From Qipengyuania vesicularis (lineage in GTDB: Bacteria; Pseudomonadota; Alphaproteobacteria; Sphingomonadales; Sphingomonadaceae), in NCBI RefSeq assembly GCF_019711415.1, contig NZ_JAIGNJ010000004.1, positions 186,001 to 250,000 on the forward strand: a DNA stretch of 64,000 nucleotides. Reading direction: 5' to 3'. The position numbers were made by a program, and so were the translations under genes. Shown piece by piece: positions 1-8,983 of the stretch. Within the stretch, counting starts at the first letter, position 1, and each line of letters starts with the position of its first letter. A model generated the notes under the pieces. The model saw only the letters and a list, made by a program, of their open reading frames with translations, was not told the origin of the DNA and did not search any database.

Positions 1-72
1 TGTCGCCGGAACTGGCTTGTCATTCGGGGAAGATCGGCATGCGGTTACGCGCCGCGAAAATTTTTCTGCGCT

Positions 73-98
73 GTAACCGGTGGGCGAGACGGCGCGAA
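73..98 (+). promoter_or_regulatory. Candidate SigF-type ECF promoter of the bufferin operon
   Basis: GTAACC lies at 73-78 and CGAA at 95-98, separated by exactly 16 bases. From memory, GTAACC-N16-CGAA is the promoter motif of the Caulobacter ECF sigma factor SigF, which drives bufferin-type genes under metal stress. The element ends 49 bases before the bufA start codon, a sensible leader length. I saw no other copy in the window. The match is read from the sequence; its use by a SigF orthologue is inferred. Confidence 0.7.
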
Positions 99-147
99 TG
101 TCCCCTCGTGCACACCCGCACGACACATACATAAGGGATTTGATGCC

Positions 148-438
148 ATGAACACCGCCACCCGCAAGACCGCTGCCACCGCAGCCGCCGCAGCGGCCTT
201 CGCACTTTCCTCGCTGTCGGCATTTGCTGCCGAACCGCCCGCAGGCAGCAGTGGAACCGCGATCAACGCCGAAGACACCGTGCACTGCTACGGCGTCCAC
301 AGCTGCAAGGGCCAGGCCGACTGCGCCACCAGCGAAAATGCCTGCAAGGGCCAGAACGAATGCAAGGGCCACGGCTTCAAGGCCATGAAGGCCGGTGAAT
401 GCCTCGCCAAGGGCGGCACGATCGGAGACCTGGGCTAA
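148..438 (+). CDS. bufA: BufA2-like bufferin precursor (periplasmic Cys-rich RiPP metallophore)
   Basis: A 96-residue secreted peptide. Residues 1-27 form an Ala-rich signal peptide ending AFA. The mature part carries six cysteines (47, 53, 59, 66, 72, 85) in a repeated CKGQ/CKGH context typical of the BufA2 type rather than the DUF2282 (BufA1) type. In studied bufferins, some cysteines are converted by the MNIO enzyme BufB into copper-binding thiooxazole heterocycles, and the peptide is exported to buffer metal. The bufB and bufC genes follow directly. The start at 148 has an AAGGGA ribosome site nine bases upstream. Family assignment is strong; the identity of the metal and the modified cysteines is inferred. 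Confidence 0.88.
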   Translation: MNTATRKTAATAAAAAAFALSSLSAFAAEPPAGSSGTAINAEDTVHCYGVHSCKGQADCATSENACKGQNECKGHGFKAMKAGECLAKGGTIGDLG

Positions 439-540
439 ACCCGGGCTTCGATGGCGGCCCGGCGTTCTCGGGATTGACCCCCCCTAGTACCCGTCTCGCG
501 CCGGGCCGCCTCCATTCCCGATCAACGACAAGGAAACCCG

Positions 541-1386
541 ATGCACTCGATCGACCCCTTCCACGGCTTCGGTCTCGGCCTGCGCCGGACGCATTATGCC
601 GATTTCCTCGAAGGTGAAGTGCCGGTCGATTTCGTCGAGGTGATCTCCGAGAACTACATGGTCGAAGGTGGCAAGCCGCTGCGCATCCTCGAAGAGGTGC
701 GCGCGAAACACCCGGTTATCCTCCACGGCGTTTCGATGTCCGTCGGATCGGCCCACGGGCTTGACCACGACTATTTTGCGCGGCTGCGAAAGCTGGCCGA
801 GCGTATCGAACCGCTCTGGGTTTCAGACCATCTGTGCTGGACCCGTACCAGCGCCCATAACAGCCACGACCTACTGCCGTTGCCGCTGACGCGTGAGGCG
901 CTCGATGTCGTGTGCGACAATATCGACCACGCCCAGGAAGCACTCGGACGCGCCATGTTGTTCGAAAACCCGTCGAGCTATCTCACCTTCCCCGAGGACG
1001 AGATGAGCGAGTGGGAATTCCTCTCCGCCATGGCGCGACGGACCGGCTGCTACCTCCTGCTCGACGTCAACAACGTCTATGTCAGCGCGCAGAATCACGG
1101 TTTCTCGGCGCAGGACTACCTCGACGGCCTGCCCATGGACCGCGTGCGCCAGATCCACCTCGCTGGTCATACGCCCGCGACCGAGGATCGCCCGATTACG
1201 ATCGATACGCACGACCGCGAGGTCTGCGACGTAGTCTGGGCGCTCTACGCCTCTGCAATCGCCCGCACCGGGCCGGTCGCCACCATGATCGAACGCGACG
1301 ATGGCATCCCGCCTCTCGCCGAACTTATTGCCGAGCTCGACCGCGCGCGAACGCTAGCCGCGGCGGATGGAGCGATCGCAGCATGA
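541..1386 (+). CDS. bufB: MNIO-family (DUF692) bufferin maturase BufB
   Basis: A 281-residue TIM-barrel multinuclear non-heme iron oxidase. Family motifs are in place: FVEVISENY (31-39), LHGVSMSVG with H62, VSDH (94-97), FENPSSY (141-147), LLLDVNNVY (172-180), QIHLAGH (204-210) and IERDD near the C-terminus. The His, Asp and Glu residues in these motifs are the expected iron ligands. The enzyme should modify cysteines of the upstream BufA. It starts 102 bases after bufA and overlaps bufC by four bases (ATGA), which suggests translational coupling. Length is normal for the family. Confidence 0.93.
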   Translation: MHSIDPFHGFGLGLRRTHYADFLEGEVPVDFVEVISENYMVEGGKPLRILEEVRAKHPVILHGVSMSVGSAHGLDHDYFARLRKLAERIEPLWVSDHLCWTRTSAHNSHDLLPLPLTREALDVVCDNIDHAQEALGRAMLFENPSSYLTFPEDEMSEWEFLSAMARRTGCYLLLDVNNVYVSAQNHGFSAQDYLDGLPMDRVRQIHLAGHTPATEDRPITIDTHDREVCDVVWALYASAIARTGPVATMIERDDGIPPLAELIAELDRARTLAAADGAIAA

Positions 1387-2150
1387 GCGATCTAGCCGCC
1401 CGCCAGGCCGCCTTCATGGAGAGCCTGCTCGACGAAGAGCGAGCGCTGCCCGGCGATTGGGGTGCGCGCCATGCGGCCGGGATCGAGATCTATCGCAACA
1501 ACTACCGTTCTGCGTTGGTCGAGGCCTTGCGCTCGAACTTCGAGCGGACCGAGAGGCTGGTCGGCGAAGATAGCTTCGCCCGCGCAGCCGCACATCACGT
1601 GATCACGCATCCGCCCTCGAGCTGGACCCTCGATCTTGCCGGCGAGGGCTTTGCGCAGACCTGCGGCGAGCTCTTTGCAAACGATCCCGAAGTGGCTGAC
1701 CTGGCGTGGCTCGAATGGGCGATGCACCTTGCCTTCGTCGCGCGCAATGCAGAGCCGCTGTCGACCGAGAGCTTCTTGGAAGCTGCCGGGACTTTCGGCG
1801 AGGATGACTGGGTTTCGCTGCGCCTCGAATTCCTGCCCGGCCTGCAGGTGAGGCCCACGCGCCATGACCTGAAGCTCTTGTGGTCCTCGCTTGGCGAGGA
1901 TGCCGGCGAAGTCGAGATTGCTTGCCACACCGACAAGGCGGCGACCATCGTCTGGCGCGAAGGCGAGCGCCCCGTCTTTATCTCGGTCGACGCGGCAGAA
2001 GGCCGCGCGCTCGAAGCTATGATGGCTGGCGCAACCTATGGCGAAGCGTGCGACCGGCTTGTTGAGGAGGCCGGTCCGCAGGCCGTCGAGCTGGCCGGCA
2101 CCATGCTCCGTCGCTGGCTGTCCGAAGGAATGGTCGAGCGGATCGCCTAG
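1383..2150 (+). CDS. bufC: BufC, DUF2063-type partner of the bufferin maturase
   Basis: A 255-residue protein with the N-terminal DUF2063 signature: QAAFMESLLD, then GIEIYRNNYRSALVEALRSNFERTERLVGED in shortened form at about residues 35-65. DUF2063 proteins act as recognition partners that deliver the precursor peptide to the MNIO enzyme. The ATG at 1383 overlaps the bufB stop as ATGA; an upstream in-frame extension exists but lies wholly inside bufB. Its stop shares a CTAG with the stop of the convergent gene. Function is inferred from family and position. Confidence 0.88.
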   Translation: MSDLAARQAAFMESLLDEERALPGDWGARHAAGIEIYRNNYRSALVEALRSNFERTERLVGEDSFARAAAHHVITHPPSSWTLDLAGEGFAQTCGELFANDPEVADLAWLEWAMHLAFVARNAEPLSTESFLEAAGTFGEDDWVSLRLEFLPGLQVRPTRHDLKLLWSSLGEDAGEVEIACHTDKAATIVWREGERPVFISVDAAEGRALEAMMAGATYGEACDRLVEEAGPQAVELAGTMLRRWLSEGMVERIA

Positions 2151-3109
2151 AAGGCGAATTGCTGGCCGACCATTTCCTCGCTCATCGCCCACAGGCGGTC
2201 GGCATTGTCCTTGTCCACCGCATAGCTGCGTACACCGCCGCCGGTATCCTCATTGTCTTCGCTGGCGACGTGGCAGTCCTCGCAATAGAGCCCACCTGCG
2301 CCTTCCAGCTGGTCCGTCGTGGCAACCCAGCAGGTCGTGGCCGCGCCTTGCGGGATCGTCTTGAACGGCTGGGGCTCTTCGCCGCGTTCCTCGGCGGCCT
2401 TGCGGATGCGCGCGACGAGGTTCGCCATGTCCTCTTCGCTCATATGGCGACCGAGATTGGTGTGGATGCCGCCCGGATGGAGCGCGTAGGCGTGGATACC
2501 GCGTCCGGCGAGGCGATCTTCAAGCCCGACGGCGAACAGGACGTTGGCCGTCTTCGACTGACCGTAGCTCGTCCATTTCTCGTATTCGCGGTTCTCGAAA
2601 TTGGGATCGTCGAAGTCGACCGGGGCGATGTGATGTCCGCGGCTCGAGAGGTTGACGATGCGCGGGCGCTCACCTTTCTCGACCAGCGGCATGAGCAGGT
2701 TCGTCAGCAGGAAATGGCCGATGTGATTGGTGCCGAACTGCATCTCGAACCCGTCGGCGGTCTTGGCCTCGTCGCAGGCCATCACCCCGGCATTGTTGAT
2801 GAGCAGGTCGATCTTGTCGAAGCGCTCGTTCGCCTCGCTGGCCGCCTTGCGCACGCTGTCGAGCGAGGCGAGGTCGCACACCAGCGTATCGATTTTCGCA
2901 CCGGTCTGCTCGGCAAGCGCATCGGCTGCGGCCGATAGCTTGGTTGCATCGCGGCCCGAGAGGATGACATGCGCGCCTTTGGCCGCCATGGCCCGCGCCG
3001 TTTCCTGTCCGAGGCCTGAGTAGCCGCCGGTGATCAGCGCGGTCCTGCCGCTCAGGTCCTTGTCGGCCAGAACCTCGTCGGCAGTGCTCGAAAATCCGAA
3101 TGCGTCCAT
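2147..3109 (-). CDS. SDR-family NAD(P)-dependent oxidoreductase (retinol-dehydrogenase-like)
   Basis: A 320-residue short-chain dehydrogenase. TGGYSGLG near residue 27 is the cofactor-binding glycine motif, NNAG lies mid-protein, and the catalytic YGQSK (YxxxK) follows. Length and sequence resemble the retinol dehydrogenase/WW-oxidoreductase-like branch common in sphingomonads. The substrate cannot be deduced. It stands alone, convergent with bufC, with which it shares the four-base CTAG containing both stop codons. Confidence 0.85.
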   Translation of the reverse strand: MDAFGFSSTADEVLADKDLSGRTALITGGYSGLGQETARAMAAKGAHVILSGRDATKLSAAADALAEQTGAKIDTLVCDLASLDSVRKAASEANERFDKIDLLINNAGVMACDEAKTADGFEMQFGTNHIGHFLLTNLLMPLVEKGERPRIVNLSSRGHHIAPVDFDDPNFENREYEKWTSYGQSKTANVLFAVGLEDRLAGRGIHAYALHPGGIHTNLGRHMSEEDMANLVARIRKAAEERGEEPQPFKTIPQGAATTCWVATTDQLEGAGGLYCEDCHVASEDNEDTGGGVRSYAVDKDNADRLWAMSEEMVGQQFAF

Positions 3110-3152
3110 GTGTCGCCTCTCCTTGTTCGCGAGCGGCGTAGCACAAAGAATT

Positions 3153-3181
3153 GGGGGCGCGGAAATTTATCCCGCGCCCCC
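3153..3181 (-). terminator. Rho-independent terminator after the mechanosensitive-channel gene
   Basis: A 10-bp GC stem (GGGGGCGCGG at 3153-3162 pairing with 3172-3181) closes an eight-base AT loop. On the minus strand it is followed by AATTCTTT. It lies 40 bases after the stop of the gene ending at 3221 and just before the start of the next minus-strand gene. Confidence 0.75.
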
Positions 3182-3220
3182 TGCATGACCCACGCTCCCG
3201 AAGGGTCGGTTGTTATCCGG

Positions 3221-4465
3221 TTACGCGCCCGGCGGCAGCGGATCGTCGCTCGTCGGTGCGGCAGCCTTGCGGCGTTTCGGAGTGGGCGCCGTGCCACCTC
3301 CGCCGAGGTCGCTGTCCATCTGTTCAAGCTTGCGCGCCGCCCAGTCGCGGCCGCCGAGGCCGAAGGCAAGCGCGCCTGCCACGGCCACGCCGCCGATCAG
3401 GATCGTCAGCGCATTGGCGGGGATCATCCCGCCGATGCCGGTGAACTGCAGGCCCATGAAGACGAACAGGATGATCGTCGCCCAGCGCACGATGGTGCCC
3501 GCCGTCGAACTCCCCGCATCGCCCGAGATGAGGCGGGCGAGGAGGTTTGCGATCAGGAAGCCGAAGGCAATCACCACCGCGCCGAAGATCACTCTTCCGC
3601 CCAACTCGAGCAGCTGGTCGAGGATCGCGGTCAGTTCGGGAAATCCGAGGATCCGCGTCGCGGCGATGGCAAAGAACAGGATGATCGCCACCTGTGCAAT
3701 GCGGGCGATGATCCCGCTCGCCGTGGTCCCTTCTGCCACAAGGCCGCTTTCCGACAGCGCCCGGTCGACGCCGAGACCCGGCAGGATCTCCTTGGCGATC
3801 TGCACCACGAACTTGCTGATGAGATAGCCGATGCCGAGCAGCACAGCCGCCGCGATAATGTTCGGGATGGCCGCGAAGATCATCCGCAGCATGTCGGATG
3901 CCGGTTCGCTGATCGACTGGATTTCCAGCTGTTCAAGCGCAGCGATGGCGACCGGTATCGCGATCAGCACATAGGCGATGGTGCCGATGGTCTTGCTGAT
4001 CGCGGTGTTGCCGGTGACATTGTCGACCCCGCCGCGATTGGCCCATTTGTCGAAATCGACAGCCTGCAGCGTGGTCACGACCAAATCGCGCACGATCCGC
4101 GCCACCATCATGCCGATGAAGAAGATCAGGCCGGCCCACAGGAGGTTCGGCAGGAAGTCGACGACATTCTCGAGCAGGCTGTTGATCGGTCCTGCGACCC
4201 CACCCAGCTCGAGGATGTTGAGAATGATCAAGAGGCCGAACAGCCAGATCAGAAGGCTGACGATCTTGCCGAGCGATTCCCCGAGCGAAACACCGCTGCC
4301 GGTCCCGCGCTTGAAGAAGTCGACCGTGTCTACGAGTTTGGCAAAAGCCCATTTCGCGGCCCTTGCCGCCAGCCATGTCGCGATCAGGGCGATGACTGCG
4401 TAAAGCAGCTTTTCACCCAGATCGAGCGCGACTTGCTCGTCGAAGCGATACCTATCGAAAATCAT
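3221..4465 (-). CDS. Mechanosensitive ion channel-like membrane protein (conserved TM helix repeats)
   Basis: A 414-residue protein with about ten hydrophobic segments and repeated Gly-rich helices such as LLWAGLIFFIGMMVARIVRDL and LGIGYLISKF. These match the conserved-TM-helix family (PF05552), related to MscS/CmpX proteins. The C-terminus is a soluble tail with Pro, Lys and Arg. It probably acts in osmotic or envelope stress sensing in the inner membrane. The canonical MscS beta-domain is not evident, so actual channel activity is uncertain. It is a single-gene unit with its own terminator. Confidence 0.75.
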   Translation of the reverse strand: MIFDRYRFDEQVALDLGEKLLYAVIALIATWLAARAAKWAFAKLVDTVDFFKRGTGSGVSLGESLGKIVSLLIWLFGLLIILNILELGGVAGPINSLLENVVDFLPNLLWAGLIFFIGMMVARIVRDLVVTTLQAVDFDKWANRGGVDNVTGNTAISKTIGTIAYVLIAIPVAIAALEQLEIQSISEPASDMLRMIFAAIPNIIAAAVLLGIGYLISKFVVQIAKEILPGLGVDRALSESGLVAEGTTASGIIARIAQVAIILFFAIAATRILGFPELTAILDQLLELGGRVIFGAVVIAFGFLIANLLARLISGDAGSSTAGTIVRWATIILFVFMGLQFTGIGGMIPANALTILIGGVAVAGALAFGLGGRDWAARKLEQMDSDLGGGGTAPTPKRRKAAAPTSDDPLPPGA

Positions 4466-4575
4466 GAAACCTCTCCCCTTTCGGTTTCCGTAGCGTCGGG
4501 GCTAACACCGATGGCGAATTTATCCAAAAGCGCCTGTGGGATTGAGTGGATAACTTTTGGTGCTATCCCGGCGTA

Positions 4576-5634
4576 ATGAGAGGATTTTTCACCCCGCTCG
4601 CTGCCGTTTTCGCGCTTGTGATCACGGCCATGTCGTCTCCCGCCATCGCGCAAAAAGCCGAGGGCCAATGGTCGTTGGCGATCCATGGCGGGGCGGGCAC
4701 AATCGCCCGCGACAAGATGACGCCGGAAGAGGATGCGGCTTATCGTGCCGCGCTTCAGCAGGCGCTCGATGCCGGGGCCAAGGTGCTGGCCGAAGGTGGC
4801 GAGGCGCTCGACGCGGTCGAGGCGGTGATCCTGATCCTCGAAGACGATCCGCGTTTCAACGCCGGACGCGGGGCGGTGTTCACATGGGAAGGCGGACACG
4901 AACTCGACGCCTCGATCATGGACGGGCGCGATCGCGACGCGGGCGCCGTCGCGGGTGTGACGGGCATTCGCAACCCGATCCTGCTGGCGCGCAAGGTCAT
5001 GACCGACAGTCCGCATGTGATGCTGGCGGGCGAGGGCGCGGAGGTTTTTGCGAGCGAACACGGGCTGGAGCGCGTGCCGAACGAATGGTTCGATACCGAA
5101 TTCCGCCGCGAGGCGCTGGAACGGATGAAGTCGAGGTCTCTATCATCGCTCGATGTCGACACGAAGTTCGGCACGGTCGGCGCGGTCGCGCTCGACACCC
5201 ATGGCAACCTTGCCGCGGGCACTTCGACCGGGGGGATGACCGGCAAGCGCTGGAACCGCATCGGCGACAGCCCTGTGATCGGCGCAGGCACCTATGCCGA
5301 CAACCGCTCCTGCGCGGTCTCGGCGACGGGCTGGGGCGAGTATTTCATCCGCGTCGGTGTGGCGCATGAGATATGTGCGCGGCTGCGCTTCCTCGAGACG
5401 ATGAACTGGCTCAGCATGAGCAGCACACCGGTGGGTGCCGAAGAAAGAACTTACATGGTTCAGCTCGTAGCAGACGAGGTAATGCGCGACGTCGCATCTC
5501 TCGGCGGAGACGGCGGGATCATCCTCGTCACGCCCGAGGGCCATGCGCTCTACAGCTTCAACACCGCCGGCATGTATCGCGGCCGCGCGACCAGCGAGGG
5601 CGTCAACGAGGTAGCTATCTACGGCGATGAATAG
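4576..5634 (+). CDS. Secreted isoaspartyl peptidase / L-asparaginase (Ntn hydrolase)
   Basis: A 352-residue plant-type asparaginase precursor. Residues 1-26 form a signal peptide ending AIAQ, which favours the ATG at 4576 over a GTG at 4546. IHGGAGT near the N-terminus, NAGRGAVFT and the autocleavage site GTVGAVALD (nucleophile Thr200) are intact, as is GTSTGG after it. The enzyme self-cleaves before Thr200 into two subunits and hydrolyses beta-aspartyl peptides or asparagine, here in the periplasm. No partner gene is evident. Confidence 0.92.
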   Translation: MRGFFTPLAAVFALVITAMSSPAIAQKAEGQWSLAIHGGAGTIARDKMTPEEDAAYRAALQQALDAGAKVLAEGGEALDAVEAVILILEDDPRFNAGRGAVFTWEGGHELDASIMDGRDRDAGAVAGVTGIRNPILLARKVMTDSPHVMLAGEGAEVFASEHGLERVPNEWFDTEFRREALERMKSRSLSSLDVDTKFGTVGAVALDTHGNLAAGTSTGGMTGKRWNRIGDSPVIGAGTYADNRSCAVSATGWGEYFIRVGVAHEICARLRFLETMNWLSMSSTPVGAEERTYMVQLVADEVMRDVASLGGDGGIILVTPEGHALYSFNTAGMYRGRATSEGVNEVAIYGDE

Positions 5635-5838
5635 GGCGATTCGCCCTGCGCCCTGTTAATGTTCTCATGCAAGAAAGATTCCATATTTCAGCACCTTGCT
5701 GGCTCGCTTTGACTCGCCCCGAGAGCAGGCGCAGTGTCGCGCCAGCGTTGGGGGACTGCTAAAAAACCGCAACGGGCCGCTCTATGGCCCTCACGCCATC
5801 AATGGGTCGCAGAACCCAGTGAGTGAGGAATCATATCT

Positions 5839-6288
5839 ATGAAACGCCTTTTGAAAACCGCCCTTTGCGCGTCCGTGCTGGCAATGGCCGCGCCGCAAGC
5901 CGCCTTTGCCCAGGATGAGTACCCGCTGAAAGGTGCCGAATGGATCGAAGTGACATCGATCGACATCCACGACGGTGCGGGTCTCAAATATGCGAACCAC
6001 CTGGCCAGTGTGTGGCGCAAGAACATGGATTTCGCAGTCGAGCAGGGGTGGATCGAAAGCTACGAGATCTGGAGCAATACCCATGCCCGGCAGGGCGAGC
6101 CCGACCTCTGGCTGGTCACCCGCTTCGACCAGTTCGCGACAAACGAGGAATATGAGGATCGCGGGCGCAAGTATCGCGCGATGATGGAAAGCACTATCGA
6201 GCAATCGCAGGAAGCATCGGCCAACCGCGCCGAATACCGCACGCTGATGAGCGATGTGCTGATCAAGCGGCTCGTCTGGCGCGACTAG
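5839..6288 (+). CDS. Secreted protein of unknown function
   Basis: A 149-residue protein with a clear signal peptide (MKRLLKTALCASVLAMAAPQ up to AFAQ, residues 1-25). The mature part is rich in aromatic and charged residues (WIEVTSIDIHDG, YEIWSNTHARQGEPDLWLVTRF, IKRLVWRD). The pattern loosely recalls ferredoxin-like antibiotic-monooxygenase-type dimers, but no catalytic motif is recognisable. It lies 123 bases before the halogenase gene on the same strand, so a link is possible. A GAGG ribosome site precedes the start. Confidence 0.7.
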   Translation: MKRLLKTALCASVLAMAAPQAAFAQDEYPLKGAEWIEVTSIDIHDGAGLKYANHLASVWRKNMDFAVEQGWIESYEIWSNTHARQGEPDLWLVTRFDQFATNEEYEDRGRKYRAMMESTIEQSQEASANRAEYRTLMSDVLIKRLVWRD

Positions 6289-6411
6289 GCGGAGGAAACG
6301 GGTCGGACATTCGCGTCCGGCCCGCATTCCCGATCCACCGCACTGCATCGCTGCACCGGCCGGCAAGAGCGGACTTTCATTTTGCGGGCAGTTCCAGCAC
6401 AAGCCCGATCC

Positions 6412-7947
6412 ATGACCATGGACGGTGATAATTCTCAGCCCCAGGCGATTGCGGATGTACTGATAGTCGGAGGCGGTTCGGCCGGGTGGATGGCCGCCAC
6501 CATGCTGGCTACCGCGCTCGGTCCCAAGACGAAGGTCACGCTGGTAGAAAGCTCCGCCATCGGCACCGTGGGTGTGGGCGAGGCCACGATTCCGCCGATC
6601 AAGAAGTTCAACCGCTTCTGCGGGATCGACGAGCGCGCCTTCCTCGCTGCCACGAATGGCACGATGAAGATCGGCATCGAGTTCGAGAACTGGGGCGGGC
6701 GCGGCGAGAAATACCTGCACGCCTTCGGCAATGTCGGGCGCGAGCTCGACGGGCTAGTCAGGTTGCATCACTGGTGGCGCATGGGACAATCGGCGGGGCT
6801 CGCCGATTATCCCGCCTGGGAAGACCTTTACCTCGCACGCCCGGCAGCAAACGCAATGCGCTTCGGCCTGCCGGGCCAGCCGACCGGCAATCCCGGCGAC
6901 CGGCTGGTCCATGCCTACCACTTCGATGCGCAGCTCTACGCGCAGTTCCTCCGCAAGATTTCAGAGCAGCGTGGCGTCGCCCATGTCGAGGGCAAGATCG
7001 CCTCGGTAGGCCGCGATGGCGAGAGCGGTCATGTGACCCATGTCGTGCTCGACGACGGGCGCGAACTGGCTGCGGACTTCTTCGTCGATTGCACCGGCTT
7101 TCGCAGCCTCCTGCTCGGCGAGGCGATGGAGGAGCCGTTCGAAGACTGGTCGCGCTGGCTGGCTTCGGACAGGGCGCTAGCCGTGCCGAGCGCGCCAGAC
7201 GAGCGCGGCATCATCCCGATCACCCGTTCGATCGCGCACAATGTCGGTTGGCAATGGCGCATCCCGCTGCAGAACCGGATCGGCAATGGGCATGTTTATT
7301 CGAGTGCGTTCTCGACCGATGAAGCGGCGGAAGAACGGCTGCTTTCCGGTCTCGACACGCCAGCCAGGGACACGCCGCGCCTGATCTGCTTCACCACCGG
7401 GCGGCGCAAGAATGCGTGGTCGGGCAATGTTGTGGCGATCGGCCTGTCGGCGGGTTTCCTCGAGCCGCTTGAATCGACCAGCCTCCACCTGGTGCAGACC
7501 GGGCTGGAACGATTGGTCGACTTCTTCCCCTCGCGCCGGATCGAACCGGCTTTGCGGGATCGCTACAACGTGCTGGTCGAGCAGGAATGGACGCAGATCC
7601 GCGACTTCATCATCGCGCACTACAAGGTGAACCAGCGCGGCGATTCCGAGTTCTGGCGCCACTGTGCGTCGATGGACGTACCCGATACGCTTACCGAGCT
7701 ACTCGAGCTGTGGGAGCATCAAGGCAGGCTGACGATAGACGGCGGCCACCTGTTCCAGCTGGGATCGTGGTCGCAGGTGCTGATCGGCCAGAACCTGTTG
7801 CCCAAAGCGGTCCATTCGCTGACCAACCGAACCAGCGCGGAGGCCGCCGCACGCGATATACGCCAGATTGCGGCCAGTCTCCGCGCCCGGGCGGAAGGCC
7901 TGCCGCTGCACAAGGACTTCCTCGAAAGCTATTGCGCCGGGTTCTAG
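6412..7947 (+). CDS. Flavin-dependent tryptophan-halogenase-family protein
   Basis: A 511-residue flavoprotein. VGGGSAGWMAA (19-29) binds FAD. Lys86 in the MKIGIEFENW context matches the catalytic lysine of tryptophan halogenases. GWQWRIP supplies the WxWxIP signature that separates halogenases from monooxygenases, and FLEPLESTS holds the expected catalytic glutamate. It may halogenate an unknown aromatic, with FADH2 from a separate flavin reductase. I chose ATG 6412 over an upstream TTG at 6382. In sphingomonads such genes usually sit beside TonB-dependent receptors; none is present here. Substrate unknown. Confidence 0.88.
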   Translation: MTMDGDNSQPQAIADVLIVGGGSAGWMAATMLATALGPKTKVTLVESSAIGTVGVGEATIPPIKKFNRFCGIDERAFLAATNGTMKIGIEFENWGGRGEKYLHAFGNVGRELDGLVRLHHWWRMGQSAGLADYPAWEDLYLARPAANAMRFGLPGQPTGNPGDRLVHAYHFDAQLYAQFLRKISEQRGVAHVEGKIASVGRDGESGHVTHVVLDDGRELAADFFVDCTGFRSLLLGEAMEEPFEDWSRWLASDRALAVPSAPDERGIIPITRSIAHNVGWQWRIPLQNRIGNGHVYSSAFSTDEAAEERLLSGLDTPARDTPRLICFTTGRRKNAWSGNVVAIGLSAGFLEPLESTSLHLVQTGLERLVDFFPSRRIEPALRDRYNVLVEQEWTQIRDFIIAHYKVNQRGDSEFWRHCASMDVPDTLTELLELWEHQGRLTIDGGHLFQLGSWSQVLIGQNLLPKAVHSLTNRTSAEAAARDIRQIAASLRARAEGLPLHKDFLESYCAGF

Positions 7948-7956
7948 CGGGATGCG

Positions 7957-8850
7957 CTAGCCGCGTTTCCTCGCCTGCGCATAGCTTCCGAGCAGGCGCA
8001 CTTCGTTAGTCTGGAATTCCAGTTCCTCGAGCGCGGCGTCGACGCGCGGGTCTCCCGGCGCGCCTTCTATATCGGCGAAGAACATGGTCGCGGCGAAACT
8101 CGCACCCTTCTGGTAGCTTTCCAGCTTGGTCATGTTGACGCCGTTCGTGGCAAAGCAGCCGAGCGCCTTGTAGAGTGCTGCGGGCACGTTCTTCACCTCG
8201 AAGATCATGGTCGTCATCGCGGTCTCTGCCTCGATCGACGCGGGATCACGAGGTTCCTTCGCCAGCACCACGAAGCGCGTGGTGTTGTCATGAGCGTCCT
8301 CGACCGCTTCCTCTATGATCTGGAGGCCGTAGAGTTCCGCAGCCATCGGCGGGGCGAGGGCGCAGAACTTCGGATCCTGCATCTCCGCCACATAGGCCGC
8401 CGCGCCTGCCGTGTCGGCATGAGCGAGCGCGACGATACCGCGTTCCTGCAGGTAATGGCGCGACTGGCCCAGCGCTTGCGGGTGACTGTAGGCCGCTTCG
8501 AACGGTCCTGGTCCGGTAGCCATCAGCGCGTGGGTGATCGGCATGAAATGTTCGGCCACGATCGACAACCCGCTTTCGGGCAGCAGGAAGTGGATGTCCG
8601 AGACCCGTCCGTGCTGGCTGTTCTCGATCGGGATCATCGCGCAACCCGCGCGCCCGCTATCCACCGCGTCGAGCGCGTCCTCGAAACCGAGATAGGGCAG
8701 GGGAAGGCATTCGGGGTCGAACTGCATTGCCGCCTGGTGCGAATTCGAGCCGGGCGCACCGCCGAATGCGATGGCGCGCGCAGGATCGGACGCGGCGGCT
8801 TGCCGCATCGTGTCGACCATGTCGACGGCGGGCTGGGCGAAAGTACGCAT
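7957..8850 (-). CDS. pheA: Prephenate dehydratase
   Basis: A 297-residue monofunctional enzyme of phenylalanine biosynthesis converting prephenate to phenylpyruvate. The catalytic region shows FGGAPGSNSHQAA near residue 29, IPIENSQHGRVSD and the NTTRF motif whose Thr is catalytic. An ACT regulatory domain occupies the last 85 or so residues, with LESY in place of the usual ESRP Phe-binding motif. Feedback inhibition by Phe is likely. It is divergent from the cytochrome c gene. Confidence 0.94.
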   Translation of the reverse strand: MRTFAQPAVDMVDTMRQAAASDPARAIAFGGAPGSNSHQAAMQFDPECLPLPYLGFEDALDAVDSGRAGCAMIPIENSQHGRVSDIHFLLPESGLSIVAEHFMPITHALMATGPGPFEAAYSHPQALGQSRHYLQERGIVALAHADTAGAAAYVAEMQDPKFCALAPPMAAELYGLQIIEEAVEDAHDNTTRFVVLAKEPRDPASIEAETAMTTMIFEVKNVPAALYKALGCFATNGVNMTKLESYQKGASFAATMFFADIEGAPGDPRVDAALEELEFQTNEVRLLGSYAQARKRG

Positions 8851-8983
8851 GGGGGCCGTGTGTTAGCGGCCATTTTGCCGCCTGCAAGCTCTATTGCCAC
8901 CTGTGCACTTGCGCGAGCGGGCGCGCGGCACTAGAGCGGCGCCCAACCAACAGATCACACGGATTCACGCAGGCAATCACGCA

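Noticed and set aside
2159..2938. A 259-codon plus-strand frame opposite the SDR gene
   Set aside because: Antisense to a gene with complete SDR motifs.
3110..4576. A 488-codon plus-strand frame opposite the mechanosensitive-channel gene
   Set aside because: It is a high-GC antisense shadow rich in Arg, Asp and His; the minus-strand gene has clear family features and its own terminator.
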